Assembly: GCA_016177875.1 (NCBI GenBank)
Contig: JACOUL010000054.1
Coordinates: forward strand, 1-64,000
Direction: 5' to 3'
From: Burkholderiales bacterium
GTDB taxonomy: Bacteria; Pseudomonadota; Gammaproteobacteria; Burkholderiales; Burkholderiaceae_D
DNA length: 64,000 nt
The position numbers were made by a program, and so were the translations under genes. The notes below the pieces were generated by a model, which saw only the letters and a program-made list of their open reading frames with translations, was not told the origin of the DNA and did no database searches. This document shows positions 53,827 to 63,282 of this stretch, one piece after another (positions within the stretch are counted from its first letter, which is position 1; each line of letters opens with the position of its first letter).

Positions 53827-55214
53827 CGCGCAGTCTCCGCCGCCGATAGAGGGCGATTGGGCAAACCGCTCGCAGGTTCGGGTGTGATCTCTTTTTCCGG
53901 CGGGCCGAGCCGGATCAAATTGCGGATGTAAACAATCCCGATGGAAAACACCACGCCGTAGACGAGCACGAACAGCGCAAGCGACACCGCCACGGTTACC
54001 GGCGCAATAGGCGACACAGCATCCGCAGTGCGTAGCAAACCATAAGCAAGCCAAGGCTGACGGCCGATTTCCGTCACCATCCATCCGGCTAGGATAGCGA
54101 TGAAGCCTAGCGGCCATGCATGCCGAAGCGGCCGCAAAAACCACCGCGCCTGCAACAACTTACCGCGCCACCACAGCACGGCACCGGCAAAGCCGATAAA
54201 AAGCATGAGGAGACCAAGCCCTACCATCACCCGAAACGCCCAAAACACCGGCCACACCGGCGGCCGCTCCTTCGCCGAAAAATCCTTCAGTCCGGGGAAC
54301 AAGCCATCGGGATCGTGGCGAATGATAAGACTGCCTAGGCCAGGTATCGAAAGCTCGGCGCGATTACGCTCCTCCTGTTCGTCCGGCCACGCGAATAGCA
54401 CGAGCGGCGCCGGCTTCGAACCATCCCAATGCGCCTCGATGGCGGCGATCTTGGCGGGCTGGTGCGCAGCTGTATTCAATCCATGCAAGTCGCCGACCCA
54501 GACTTGCAAAGGCGCGAGGATTACCACCATCGCCAATCCCATCTTCAGCATGATGCGCGCTTCGTCGGCGAAGCGCCGCTCCACAATGTATCGGGCCGCC
54601 GTCGCCACCACTACCAGCGCCGTCGTCAAGTAAGCCGCGATCACCATGTGCGCAAAGCGATAGGGGAAACTCGGGTTGAAGATAATCCGGAACCACGATT
54701 CCGGCATCGCAATGCCGTTGCGGATCGTGAAGCCGTCCGGCGTTTGCATCCAGCTATTCGCCGCCAAAATCCAGAACGCCGATAAAGCCGTGCCGAGCGC
54801 AACGACAATGCCCGACACGACGTACAACCACTGCGGGACGCGCTCGCGGCCGAACAACAACACACCGAGAAAGGTCGCCTCCAAAAAGAAAGCCGTTAAA
54901 ACTTCATAACCGATCAGCGGACCGATGGTATTGCCGACGACGACGGAAAACCGGCTCCAATTGGTGCCGAACTGGTAGGACAATACGATCCCGGACACGA
55001 CGCCCATTGCAAACGACACTGCAAATATCCGCGTCCAAAAGCGCGCCAGCGATAAATACAGCGCTCGATCGGTACGCTGCCAAAGGACGAGCAGCGTGGC
55101 GATATACGCCGACAGGCCGATGGTGAAGGCCGGAAATACGATGTGAAAGCTGACGGTAAAAGCAAACTGCAGACGCGCCAACAGTACTGTATCCAATGCG
55201 GCGAAGGTTGTCAT
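53823..55214 (-). CDS. cydA: Cyanide-insensitive bd-type quinol oxidase subunit I
   Basis: Haem-bearing subunit of 463 aa that oxidises quinol and reduces O2 to water. The haem ligands are near the N-terminus (SFHIVFP), and the GWMVTEIGRQPW motif is intact. The quinol loop is short, as in the CioA type, which tolerates cyanide. The operon is cioA-cioB. No regulator site was found in the 210 bases upstream. Confidence 0.93.
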   Translation of the reverse strand: MTTFAALDTVLLARLQFAFTVSFHIVFPAFTIGLSAYIATLLVLWQRTDRALYLSLARFWTRIFAVSFAMGVVSGIVLSYQFGTNWSRFSVVVGNTIGPLIGYEVLTAFFLEATFLGVLLFGRERVPQWLYVVSGIVVALGTALSAFWILAANSWMQTPDGFTIRNGIAMPESWFRIIFNPSFPYRFAHMVIAAYLTTALVVVATAARYIVERRFADEARIMLKMGLAMVVILAPLQVWVGDLHGLNTAAHQPAKIAAIEAHWDGSKPAPLVLFAWPDEQEERNRAELSIPGLGSLIIRHDPDGLFPGLKDFSAKERPPVWPVFWAFRVMVGLGLLMLFIGFAGAVLWWRGKLLQARWFLRPLRHAWPLGFIAILAGWMVTEIGRQPWLAYGLLRTADAVSPIAPVTVAVSLALFVLVYGVVFSIGIVYIRNLIRLGPPEKEITPEPASGLPNRPLSAAETAR

Positions 55215-55423
55215 CGCGCTTTCCGCAGAATTTCGATCACCCCATTCTAGTGAGCTCGCATACGTTCACGGCACATGATGCGAAGGCTATTTGAGCTAAC
55301 GCAACATGCCAAAAATTTCATGTCGGCATCAATGAATTTTCACAGGCACCGGCAAACTTTCTCGCGATGCTTACATCCAATTAGAAGCAGCTGAGTGTGA
55401 ACCAATCGCAACCGGAGAAAATC

Positions 55424-55795
55424 ATGCCTGGAACACGTAGAGAGGAAAAGCACGCGAGCAAAGATGTAAATCCGCAATCTTCCAAACGCCTGCCTTCATC
55501 ACAGGGAGATACGCCACGGCATACGCTCAATCAAGAAGTTGCCCAAGACACGCATGAGGAATTTCTTCTGGATGAAGCCATCAGGGAATCTTTTCCGGCA
55601 AGCGATCCGGTTGAACAGCCTGCCGATTTTATGGAAGAACAAATGCCCGCATGTGAGGCCGCCGAAGACATCATGCTCGATTCCGCTATTGAAATGACCT
55701 TCCCCGCGAGCGATCCGATCGCAGTCGATTCGTGCGCCGACATCATTCGCGAACATAAAGAGCCGCACGTCGAACCTTATCATCCGCCGGTTTAA
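55424..55795 (+). CDS. Small acidic protein with a duplicated LDxAI-FPASDP motif
   Basis: Protein of 123 aa from the ATG at 55424 (GGAGA nearby; the frame opens at a GTG at 55397). The motif appears twice: LDEAIRESFPASDPVEQ (about 50-66) and LDSAIEMTFPASDPIAV (about 84-100). Single-copy versions of this FPASDP motif are common in proteobacterial small proteins of unknown function; two in one chain is uncommon. The N-terminus is polar and unstructured-looking. It overlaps the convergent sterol desaturase-like gene by 4 bases at the stops. Confidence 0.75.
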   Translation: MPGTRREEKHASKDVNPQSSKRLPSSQGDTPRHTLNQEVAQDTHEEFLLDEAIRESFPASDPVEQPADFMEEQMPACEAAEDIMLDSAIEMTFPASDPIAVDSCADIIREHKEPHVEPYHPPV

Positions 55796-56715
55796 TAGGA
55801 ATCGAATGATGGATTAACCGAAATCGGCAGCGCTTTGTCTTTTGCATGGCGAGCACGCAAGTCTTCCGTGGTATGCCCCTCGCCATGCGGACGCCATCCG
55901 GGCGGCATGAATAAATATCCGAAAAAAGCACGTAAGCTGCGCGCAGTAGCCGCGTCGCGCAACATGCTGAACCATTCCGAAAATTCCACTCGCACCGGGT
56001 TATAGCTCGTCTGTGGATGGACCAATCCGTAGCGGCACGGCAGGTCGTCTCGTTCCGGAATATAAGTACCGAACATTCGATCGAAAATGAGCAGCACGCC
56101 GCCGTAATTTGCGTCCAAGTATTCCAAATTGGCGGCATGATGGACGCGATGCGAAGAAGGCGTATTGAGAATGCCTTCAAGCCAGCCGAGCTTCGGTATC
56201 CACGTCGCATGAATCCAGAATTGGTAAAGCAGATTCAGCGTAATCACAGTAAATACGATGCGCGGATCGAACCCCAGCCAAATTAAAGGCACGAAAAACA
56301 AAGCAGTACCCGAAAACTTGCCGAGAATACCGAGACGCACGCTGGCAGATAAATTCAATTCATTCGGCGAGTGATGCACCGAGTGATTGGCCCAAAACCA
56401 GCGAACCCGATGCGCTGCGCGGTGAAACCAGTAATAGCAGAATTCCTGGCCCAAAAATAAGGCGATACCCGCGCCCCATCCATCAAGAGGGATGGTCGTC
56501 AACTGATGGTTGGCCGCCCAAGCCACCACCGGCGTCGCGATGGATAAAGGCAGGAAGACGTTAACCAGCAAGCGCGTCACCAAATCGAACGCCGACACGC
56601 CAAACGCACGCCAGTCATATGCCTGTCGACGCGACAGTACGATCGCTTCTATCAGGGCGATGGAAATCACCACCGGGGGAACGACAAAGAGCAGCATTTT
56701 TCCAATCTGGGTCAT
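55792..56715 (-). CDS. Sterol desaturase/fatty-acid hydroxylase-family membrane enzyme
   Basis: Protein of 307 aa with several membrane segments. The di-iron histidine motifs are HRAAH (98-102), HSVHH (111-115), HATW (169-172) and HRVHH (189-193), the family's full set. Bacterial members hydroxylate lipids or carotenoids; the substrate is unknown here. It lies 47 bases downstream of a small membrane-protein gene on the same strand, possibly co-transcribed. Confidence 0.88.
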   Translation of the reverse strand: MTQIGKMLLFVVPPVVISIALIEAIVLSRRQAYDWRAFGVSAFDLVTRLLVNVFLPLSIATPVVAWAANHQLTTIPLDGWGAGIALFLGQEFCYYWFHRAAHRVRWFWANHSVHHSPNELNLSASVRLGILGKFSGTALFFVPLIWLGFDPRIVFTVITLNLLYQFWIHATWIPKLGWLEGILNTPSSHRVHHAANLEYLDANYGGVLLIFDRMFGTYIPERDDLPCRYGLVHPQTSYNPVRVEFSEWFSMLRDAATARSLRAFFGYLFMPPGWRPHGEGHTTEDLRARHAKDKALPISVNPSFDSY

Positions 56716-56762
56716 GATTCACCTCCTACCTGCGTCTAGCAATACGAATGGGACGACGTGCC

Positions 56763-57275
56763 TTATGCAGCCAAACGAAGCTGCAACGCGTTCCGCGCGA
56801 CTCTCCACATCGCCAAACCACGGGCGAAAAAGACGCCGCTGAATGCGCCGTAAGCCAGGCTGATCAATGCCGCAAAGAGCGTATCGCGCGCCAATTCGGC
56901 ATGCATGGCGAGAGCAACGCCGACGCCGAACTTCACGATAAAAATGCCGAGAATCAGCATCAGCGGCACCCAGCTACCCGGAACCAGCAAACGCTCGTCT
57001 GCATCCGACCAGCGAATATCGCTCCATACGCCGATAGCCATTGAGGCCATCACCGCAGCCGCAACGCCGGCCAGCCAAGCCGCCAGTGCTCCCGCTTGAT
57101 ATGGGAACACGGAGACGACGCCATAAAAAGACAATCCAATCATCGCGACCGGAAACAGCGTCGCGCTGCGTATCGATCTACGGCGCGGAAACGATTGCGA
57201 AATGCCGATTGCGATCAATGCGGCCAACAAAATCCAAACCCAGCGCGGAACGTGCTGAAAAATTTCTGCGAACAT
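56763..57275 (-). CDS. Multi-pass membrane protein, DUF6622-like
   Basis: Protein of 170 aa with about five membrane segments (RWVWILLAALIAIGI; ATLFPVAMIGLSFYGVVSVF; AWLAGVAAAVMASMAIGVW; PLMLILGIFIVKFGVGVALAM; LISLAYGAFSGVFFARGL). It matches a small uncharacterised betaproteobacterial family. First of a possible pair with the sterol desaturase-like gene. Confidence 0.65.
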   Translation of the reverse strand: MFAEIFQHVPRWVWILLAALIAIGISQSFPRRRSIRSATLFPVAMIGLSFYGVVSVFPYQAGALAAWLAGVAAAVMASMAIGVWSDIRWSDADERLLVPGSWVPLMLILGIFIVKFGVGVALAMHAELARDTLFAALISLAYGAFSGVFFARGLAMWRVARNALQLRLAA

Positions 57276-57402
57276 GACAGGCTCCCTTGTTTATTAAACG
57301 AGTTCTACTGCTGTCATATTCATGTTTCCGCCTTAGCAAAACCAGCGGTTTGAGACAAAATGCCGAAAATCCGGCGCGAAATGCGTAGGATCGGGGATGA
57401 AG

Positions 57403-58440
57403 CTAAGGGAAGTATTTATCTCCCGTGCGCGCCGCCGCTTCATACACTTGCGGCAACTTAAATTGGCGTGCATTCATCTTGGAGGCGCTCATGGTCACGA
57501 TGAATTGGTTGGAGCGCCTGATGGGTATCTCATTCGGCTTTTTCCCGTCAACGATAATTTGCAAAGCCATCGCGGCGGCCGCTTCGCCTTGCTGGTACGG
57601 CGAAGTACCGATTGCCAGCATGCCGCCGTCCTCCGTATAAAAACCGTTCCCGGATAAGACCGGAATCTTGGCATGCGCTTCAGTCCATGCAACCACTTCT
57701 TTGGCGGACACCAAGGCTTTATCCGTGTCCGAACGCCTCAGGCCCCGGTAATTCGTCACTAAAATCACATCCGCTTTTCCGCCCAGCTCATTTAAAGCCG
57801 CCTGCCATTCCGGGAAGGTAGGCACAAGCTTCGAGTCGACCAATTGCACCGGCGCCCAGTCAAATTGTTTAACCTGATGCGCGTCACCTTTCACCGTTCC
57901 GGAGGTATCGCCTAAAAACGCCAGGCGCACCGGACGTCCCAAGGACTGTAAACTATCCGACATCTGCAGCGCCTCTCGAATGGCAGGCAAGGGTAAACGC
58001 TCCAGCAAGCCCGTGACATTTTTCGCCTTGTCGTAGCCATAGTCGCTCGCTTCGTTATTCACGCCGCTGAATATGACATTGATCTTGGGGTGATTAATAA
58101 ATGCTTTGGCTGCAAATTGCTGTGCATCGTCATCAATGGCAATGATGACGTTCGGCTGCATCTTCTCGATCACGGCGCGCGCGGCAGTGCCCGCTGTCCT
58201 TTTATACTCGGGCTCCGGATGACGTTTTGTATCCATGTAATACCACCGCACACCATACAGCGATTTGCTCTTCAAGACGCGATTGATGCCGAGGTTGACG
58301 TCACGCACCCACGAATAATCGGTTGCATAGCTATGTAAAACCAAGATCGTCGGCCGGCTGACGTTAAACCAAACCAGGAGCGCCAGCGAACCGGCCAAAA
58401 ACAGGCCGATCATGAAATTCTGCGCGGAGATTTTTTTCAT
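57403..58440 (-). CDS. Membrane-anchored ABC_sub_bind-type solute-binding protein
   Basis: Protein of 345 aa from the ATG at 58440, overlapping the permease stop by 4 bases. An N-terminal membrane helix (FMIGLFLAGSLALLVWF) anchors it instead of a cleaved signal. The two-lobed periplasmic part has LVLHSYATDYSWVRDVN, NVIFSGVNNE and VILVTNYRGLRRSDTD, like the ABC_sub_bind family, which usually occurs with ABC genes, absent here. Last gene of the five-gene operon. The ligand is unknown. Confidence 0.75.
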   Translation of the reverse strand: MKKISAQNFMIGLFLAGSLALLVWFNVSRPTILVLHSYATDYSWVRDVNLGINRVLKSKSLYGVRWYYMDTKRHPEPEYKRTAGTAARAVIEKMQPNVIIAIDDDAQQFAAKAFINHPKINVIFSGVNNEASDYGYDKAKNVTGLLERLPLPAIREALQMSDSLQSLGRPVRLAFLGDTSGTVKGDAHQVKQFDWAPVQLVDSKLVPTFPEWQAALNELGGKADVILVTNYRGLRRSDTDKALVSAKEVVAWTEAHAKIPVLSGNGFYTEDGGMLAIGTSPYQQGEAAAAMALQIIVDGKKPNEIPIRRSNQFIVTMSASKMNARQFKLPQVYEAAARTGDKYFP

Positions 58441-60326
58441 AGCATCCCCAACATTTTCCAAAACGGCAGCGAGGCGTATACCGCCGCCAAACGCGCAAAA
58501 TTCATCAATGCGTTAAAACGCAGGAAGGACTTTTCATCATAGAGCGGCGACTCTCGATTCATTTCCTGCAGCTGCAAGTAATAGGAACATTGGTAGGGCA
58601 TGAACCAGATTTCCGAGAGCATCAGAATGATGAATCCCAGCACCCATGCATTGACGCCGTGGATTTCCGCCAACGGCAGCAGCACCGCCGCGAGAATAAC
58701 GACAGTGGCGTTGATCGGCACCGCCAATCGCATCACATTGATGACGACGAATAGGATCAGAATAAACAAGGGAAAATTAGTGCGCATATAAGCACCCAAA
58801 CCCGGCAGCGCCGATCCCAATAATGCATCCAGGCCAAGGTAATTAAACGTCGCCACAATCCCCGTGATGCCGCCCAGATACAAGAGAAAAGTCCAATCGA
58901 CCTTTTCCTTCAATTCCTTTTTACGCAGCGTGCCGCACAAAAGAAGCCCGAACAGCATGGCGAAACCCAACCATGGCGGCTGCACTTTGTGGATAGAACT
59001 GGTGACGATTCCGATCAACATGAACGCCGCGCCGATGAGCGCCGCCCATTCGCGATTTTTCAATTTCCCTAATAAGCGCAGCTGCTCCGCCAAGCGTTCC
59101 TTGGGCAGATGCGGCAGCTCCTGATTACGGAATAAGAAATACGCGCCGATACCATTGACGAGAATGAGCACGGCGGCGGCGACCGCGCCGGCCAAGAGCC
59201 AAGTCAGCCATTGAAAATGATCTTGCAATTGCGGCGGCAATAAACCGAACACGGCGAAGTTGACCGACTTACTGGTCAGGATCATCGCGGAAAACATACT
59301 GGCGCCGCCGAAACAGGCAACCGCCAACTTAGTCGCCGCTCGTCCTTGCCGCTTCAAATTTAGGTTGTCGACCATGTCGGAAAAGAAAGGCGCGACCAGC
59401 ACGACTCTTCCGTTAGCCGTTGGAATGATCGGCGTAAGCAGCGTGCCGGTTAGCATTAATCCGGTGAAATGCCAAAACTGCGTATTCGGCAACCGTATCA
59501 ATAACGACAGCATCATGCGATAACTCAAACCGGAGGTGACGACGACTGTACCCAGCGCGAGCGTGGATAGCGCCATTAAAAAGCCATCGGAGGCAAACCC
59601 GGACAAAATTACGGGCGCCGGAACCAGCCCGGTGACAAGCGTCGCTACCAGCGCGAACAATCCGGGAATGTAGTCATCCACCAAACTAAATACCCACATC
59701 ACCACGGTGGCGGAAAAAATCGCCAGGAAAATGAGCGCGCCTCTTTCCAAGCCAAGTTCGTTACCGCGGTATAGCACCAGCAAGGGCAAGACAGACGCCA
59801 GCAACCAGCCGGCGATGGTCGCCACGCTGGTACCGGTTTCTTCTTTTTTTGACGCGCTTGCCGATTTGCGCTGCAGCTTCTCGCCGGACAAATGGCTGGC
59901 CAAGGAAAACAGCAAATCGGTTTTGAGCACCGGATTCGCATCGATGAGGCTTGCCATAGCGGATCGTGGAATCGCCAACATTGAGACGTCGCTGACGGCG
60001 ATGGCATCGGTCATGTAGTGGTCGGCGTCCGATGCCGCTTCCTCTCCGAAGCGGCCGTGAAGCAGAGCGGCTTCCCTCCCCTGCGGGGATACCAGCTTGA
60101 CGTTGCCGGCAACCAGCAAATAAAAATGCGTCGCCGATTCGCTCGCCGCATAAATTATTTGACCGGCGCCGATGTGTTTTTCGCTGACTTGCGGCAGCAA
60201 GCGAGCCAAGCTCTGGTAAGAACACTTGGCCAGTAACTCATCCTCCAACAAGCTTTCAATCAAGGTCTTATTTTTAATCTGCGTGTCGCTACCTATTGGC
60301 GGCGCGATGCTTATCTCACTTTGCAT
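58437..60326 (-). CDS. Cyclic-nucleotide-binding-domain/DASS-family permease fusion
   Basis: Protein of 629 aa. Residues about 25-150 form a Crp-type nucleotide-binding fold (LLPQVSEKHIGAGQIIYAASESATHFYLLVAGNVKLV, in the family's beta-roll, noted as a landmark), with the phosphate-cassette part reduced to FGEEAASDADH. Residues about 165-629 are a divalent-anion (SLC13/DASS) or arsenite-type transporter of 10-12 helices (TPIIPTANGRVVLVAP; VPINATVVILAAVLLP). Fusion of a ligand-sensing domain to this permease is unusual. It overlaps the TAXI gene by 11 bases and the downstream gene by 4. Confidence 0.82.
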   Translation of the reverse strand: MQSEISIAPPIGSDTQIKNKTLIESLLEDELLAKCSYQSLARLLPQVSEKHIGAGQIIYAASESATHFYLLVAGNVKLVSPQGREAALLHGRFGEEAASDADHYMTDAIAVSDVSMLAIPRSAMASLIDANPVLKTDLLFSLASHLSGEKLQRKSASASKKEETGTSVATIAGWLLASVLPLLVLYRGNELGLERGALIFLAIFSATVVMWVFSLVDDYIPGLFALVATLVTGLVPAPVILSGFASDGFLMALSTLALGTVVVTSGLSYRMMLSLLIRLPNTQFWHFTGLMLTGTLLTPIIPTANGRVVLVAPFFSDMVDNLNLKRQGRAATKLAVACFGGASMFSAMILTSKSVNFAVFGLLPPQLQDHFQWLTWLLAGAVAAAVLILVNGIGAYFLFRNQELPHLPKERLAEQLRLLGKLKNREWAALIGAAFMLIGIVTSSIHKVQPPWLGFAMLFGLLLCGTLRKKELKEKVDWTFLLYLGGITGIVATFNYLGLDALLGSALPGLGAYMRTNFPLFILILFVVINVMRLAVPINATVVILAAVLLPLAEIHGVNAWVLGFIILMLSEIWFMPYQCSYYLQLQEMNRESPLYDEKSFLRFNALMNFARLAAVYASLPFWKMLGML

Positions 60327-61428
60327 CCTGCTTCCTTTCTGTGCCCGGCTCTCCGGCAGGCTCTCCCTTGAACCACTTAAAAATCAACAATACTGTCGAC
60401 ACGATCGACAAAATCAAGCCGAACAACGCCTTGATTCTATCCAGTGTTTCTGCGGAAAACACCGGGTTCTTACGCCCTATAAAATGGCGGCTGCCTTCTG
60501 ACAACGCAAACCCTGACGGCACTGTTAATTCGCTCTCATTCAGCTTCATCTTCAGCCTCGACTCAAGCGCCGGATCGAACAAACTTTCCAGCACTTGATA
60601 CACGGCGCGCGGATCGACATTGCGGTTAGCCACCAAATGCAAATTGACGCCTACCGTCCTGATATCTTGCGCCGGCACCGGCGGGCTCACGCTGTACGTA
60701 TAAGCCAATATCTTGCTGTCGGCCACCCAGCCCAAACGCAAGGCCAGCGAGCCGGGAAAGGGAATTTCCAACAAGCGGTAACCGCGCTGCCGCACCATAA
60801 AATCGGCAATGTCGGACGGCGCAAAAGAAGTCAATACGATGGCATCCGGCAGCCGGTCGGCGCGCATGGTCAACAAATCTTCCGCGCCGATATTGGACTC
60901 GACGTAGTCGATGCCTTCGATCAGCCCGGAGAACTCCAGCACTTGACGCGCAATCACGCGCGTTCCTCCCTGCTTGGCGCCGAAATTGATCAGCTTACCG
61001 CGCAGCTCGCCGAATTCCTTGATGTCGGGGCGCACCAGCAAGTGCAGCAATTCCGGGGCCACCGTCGCCACATGAACCACGTTTTGCTGACGGCTTTCCA
61101 ATCCGCCTTGGATGAAAGCCAAATCCAGCTTGCCTTCGTCGACCAGCGCCAAAGCTTCGAGCGACCCCGGCGTCGGCCGAATTTCCAGCGACACGCCTTT
61201 GTTGACCGCTTCTTCCTGCAGTACCTTGGCCAGGTAATGGCGATTGCTGAGAATATCGCCGCCGGTAATGCTCAGCGAATACGTGCGCGGGACGATGTCG
61301 TAAATAAAATAAACAACCGCGCATAAGGAAGCGATCGCCAGCATCACAGCCAAGAATTTGCGCACTCGCGCGTTTCTCTGCAGCCGATGCAGAAAATCGT
61401 CAAGAAGTTTGGCGGCTGGATCGCTCAT
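60316..61428 (-). CDS. Membrane-anchored TAXI-family (TRAP-type) solute-binding protein
   Basis: Protein of 370 aa with a membrane helix at about 25-43 and a second near 340-360, thus held in the membrane at both ends. The periplasmic part is of TAXI type (SITGGDILSNRHYLAKVLQ; LAFIQGG; GKLINFGAKQGGTRVIARQVLE). TAXI proteins usually feed TRAP permeases; none is present, so it may work with the DASS-type permease. It lies between the PstS-like pair and the permease. Confidence 0.82.
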   Translation of the reverse strand: MSDPAAKLLDDFLHRLQRNARVRKFLAVMLAIASLCAVVYFIYDIVPRTYSLSITGGDILSNRHYLAKVLQEEAVNKGVSLEIRPTPGSLEALALVDEGKLDLAFIQGGLESRQQNVVHVATVAPELLHLLVRPDIKEFGELRGKLINFGAKQGGTRVIARQVLEFSGLIEGIDYVESNIGAEDLLTMRADRLPDAIVLTSFAPSDIADFMVRQRGYRLLEIPFPGSLALRLGWVADSKILAYTYSVSPPVPAQDIRTVGVNLHLVANRNVDPRAVYQVLESLFDPALESRLKMKLNESELTVPSGFALSEGSRHFIGRKNPVFSAETLDRIKALFGLILSIVSTVLLIFKWFKGEPAGEPGTERKQDAK

Positions 61429-61435
61429 GCTCCCC

Positions 61436-62269
61436 TCACCGAACAGGAATAAAATTCAAGCGCCGCACGATGTCCTGTCCGGCACGGCTTTGAGCGAATG
61501 CGACAAACTCGGCCGCCAACCCCTCTTTGATCGCCTGCGTCACCAAGTAGAGGGATTGCGTATAGGGATATCGTCCGCTCAAGATGGTGGCCGTCGTCGC
61601 CTCGACGCCATCGACCGCAACATAAGAAAATTTCATCGCGTCTTGCTTATCTTGCAAAGCGAGATAACCGATTGCATAAGGATCGGCCGCTACCCGCTCG
61701 GCCATTTCACCTGCCGTAGCGGCTTCCCATGCCGTTGAACCGATGTCTTCTCCGGCGAGCACAACGTCTTCGACAAACGCGCGCGTTTTCGAACCGGATG
61801 TGCGCGAAATCAAATGAACCGGTGCGTCGGGTCCGCCGACTTGTTTCCAATTGCCGACACGCCCCAGGAATAGGGCACGCAGCTGACTATTGGACAGCGC
61901 CTTGACCGGCGACTGGGAATTCACCACAAACCCCACACTGCCGCGTGCAACCAAACAAGCGCGCGTGCGCAGATCATCCTCGTCCACCGCCAGGTCCCGA
62001 TCGACCGCCGCGATATCGATCGCGCCACGCTTCAACGCGATTAACGCGGGCAGCGAACCGCCCTTCTCGACAACGATGTCGATATTCCGGCGATGCGATA
62101 AAAATTCCTGGGCCAGCGCTTGATTCAGCTTTTGCATCAGGCTGGTCCCTGCGATCAACAATACTTTGCGCTTTGCCTTGGCCGACATACGCCACGGCAG
62201 CGAAATTCCATGCGCATTTGCCGCCGCCATTGCAGCAGCCGCGGCCAGCAGCCAGCGGCGCCTATTCAT
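61436..62269 (-). CDS. PstS-like periplasmic binding protein (second copy)
   Basis: Protein of 277 aa from the ATG at 62269 (GGAGG ahead; an in-frame start at 62284 is less likely). A twin-arginine-like start (RRRWLLAAAAAMAAANAHG) serves as signal peptide. The PBP-like-2 fold shows SLMQKLNQALAQEF, VEKGGSLPALIALKRGAIDIAAVDRD, and an SRTSGSKTRAFVEDV phosphate-type loop. It overlaps the upstream PstS-like gene by 8 bases. No PstABC genes follow, so true phosphate uptake is doubtful. Confidence 0.8.
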   Translation of the reverse strand: MNRRRWLLAAAAAMAAANAHGISLPWRMSAKAKRKVLLIAGTSLMQKLNQALAQEFLSHRRNIDIVVEKGGSLPALIALKRGAIDIAAVDRDLAVDEDDLRTRACLVARGSVGFVVNSQSPVKALSNSQLRALFLGRVGNWKQVGGPDAPVHLISRTSGSKTRAFVEDVVLAGEDIGSTAWEAATAGEMAERVAADPYAIGYLALQDKQDAMKFSYVAVDGVEATTATILSGRYPYTQSLYLVTQAIKEGLAAEFVAFAQSRAGQDIVRRLNFIPVR

Positions 62270-63113
62270 GCCGCGCCTCCGCACGCTGCTGCTGACGAGC
62301 CTTGATCATGCCGGCAAATTGCATGCCCTTATGCGGCAATGAAAAATAACGGATGAAATCTTTTGCGGCCGGCGAGGCCTTGTCGCTTGCAGCAAGCATC
62401 AAGGCCGCGCGCAATGGGTAACGGCTATCGGCCAATGTCTGCGGATTCGCCGCCACGCCATCGACTGCAAGCGCTTTCACGTTCGTCAGCACGCTGCCGA
62501 ACGCGACAAAAGTGATGGCCGAAGGATCGGCTGCCACCGCTGCGATGCGCTGCCGGGCATCCATGACAATGCCTTTCGGCGTAAAGGTCGCGTCTTCGCC
62601 GAGAATGGTTTCCTTCCAGACTTCCGTCACGCCGCCGGAAGGCGGACCGACTAACACGTTGATCGCGCCCGGTCTGCCGCCCACCCCACCCCAATCGCCG
62701 GCACGTCCGCTGAAAATTTTTTTCAATTGGGCACGCGTTAAGCCGCTGAGCGGATTGGACGGATGCACCACCGCGACGATCGCCATGTACGCAGCCGTTT
62801 CATTGACCAGCTTCATTCCCGATCGATCGGCTTCCTTTTGCAGCTCCGGCGATACCGGCCCGCTGGCTAAAGCAATATCGGCGCTACCATCAATCACCGA
62901 CTTGTAACCGCGCTGGGTTCCGCCGCCGTTCAACACGATGCGCCTGTTCGGATAATCCGTCATATAGGCTTCCGCCACGCGTTGCGCCATCGGCAAAAAC
63001 GTGGTCGAACCACGCACATGCACCGCCGCGCTCTGATCAGCCGCCGCCGCGCCGCCCAGAGTGGCGCATGCAACACAAAGCAAGCGCAAAAAATAGCGGG
63101 GAAGTCGAGCCAA
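62262..63113 (-). CDS. PstS-like periplasmic binding protein (first copy)
   Basis: Protein of 283 aa taken from the TTG at 63113, which begins the signal peptide (ARLPRYFLRLLCVACATLGGAAAA); the open frame runs to 63233 but has no better start. Phosphate-binding fold marks are VRGSTTFLPMAQRV, NGGGTQRGYKSVIDGSADIALAS and VGPPSGGVTEVW. First gene of the five-gene operon. A GGAA stands 6 bases ahead of the TTG. Confidence 0.78.
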   Translation of the reverse strand: MARLPRYFLRLLCVACATLGGAAAADQSAAVHVRGSTTFLPMAQRVAEAYMTDYPNRRIVLNGGGTQRGYKSVIDGSADIALASGPVSPELQKEADRSGMKLVNETAAYMAIVAVVHPSNPLSGLTRAQLKKIFSGRAGDWGGVGGRPGAINVLVGPPSGGVTEVWKETILGEDATFTPKGIVMDARQRIAAVAADPSAITFVAFGSVLTNVKALAVDGVAANPQTLADSRYPLRAALMLAASDKASPAAKDFIRYFSLPHKGMQFAGMIKARQQQRAEARHE

Positions 63114-63282
63114 GGGAATTCCGTTCAGGAAGGTGTTGCCCGATTGTAATGTGCCTTCGCGAACAGGACAATCGGCTTCGGGCGATTCCCTGCCCGGCAC
63201 AACACTTTGCCGTGCCGCATAACCGCACGGCAAGGCTTTGTGCTAGCCTATTTGCCCTTGGAATCCCGGATGCAAAATCAAG

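Noticed and set aside
53827..54144. Upstream extension of oxidase subunit II
   Set aside because: The extra residues lie inside subunit I and lack the first membrane helix signature; the start at 53826 begins with the conserved N-terminus.
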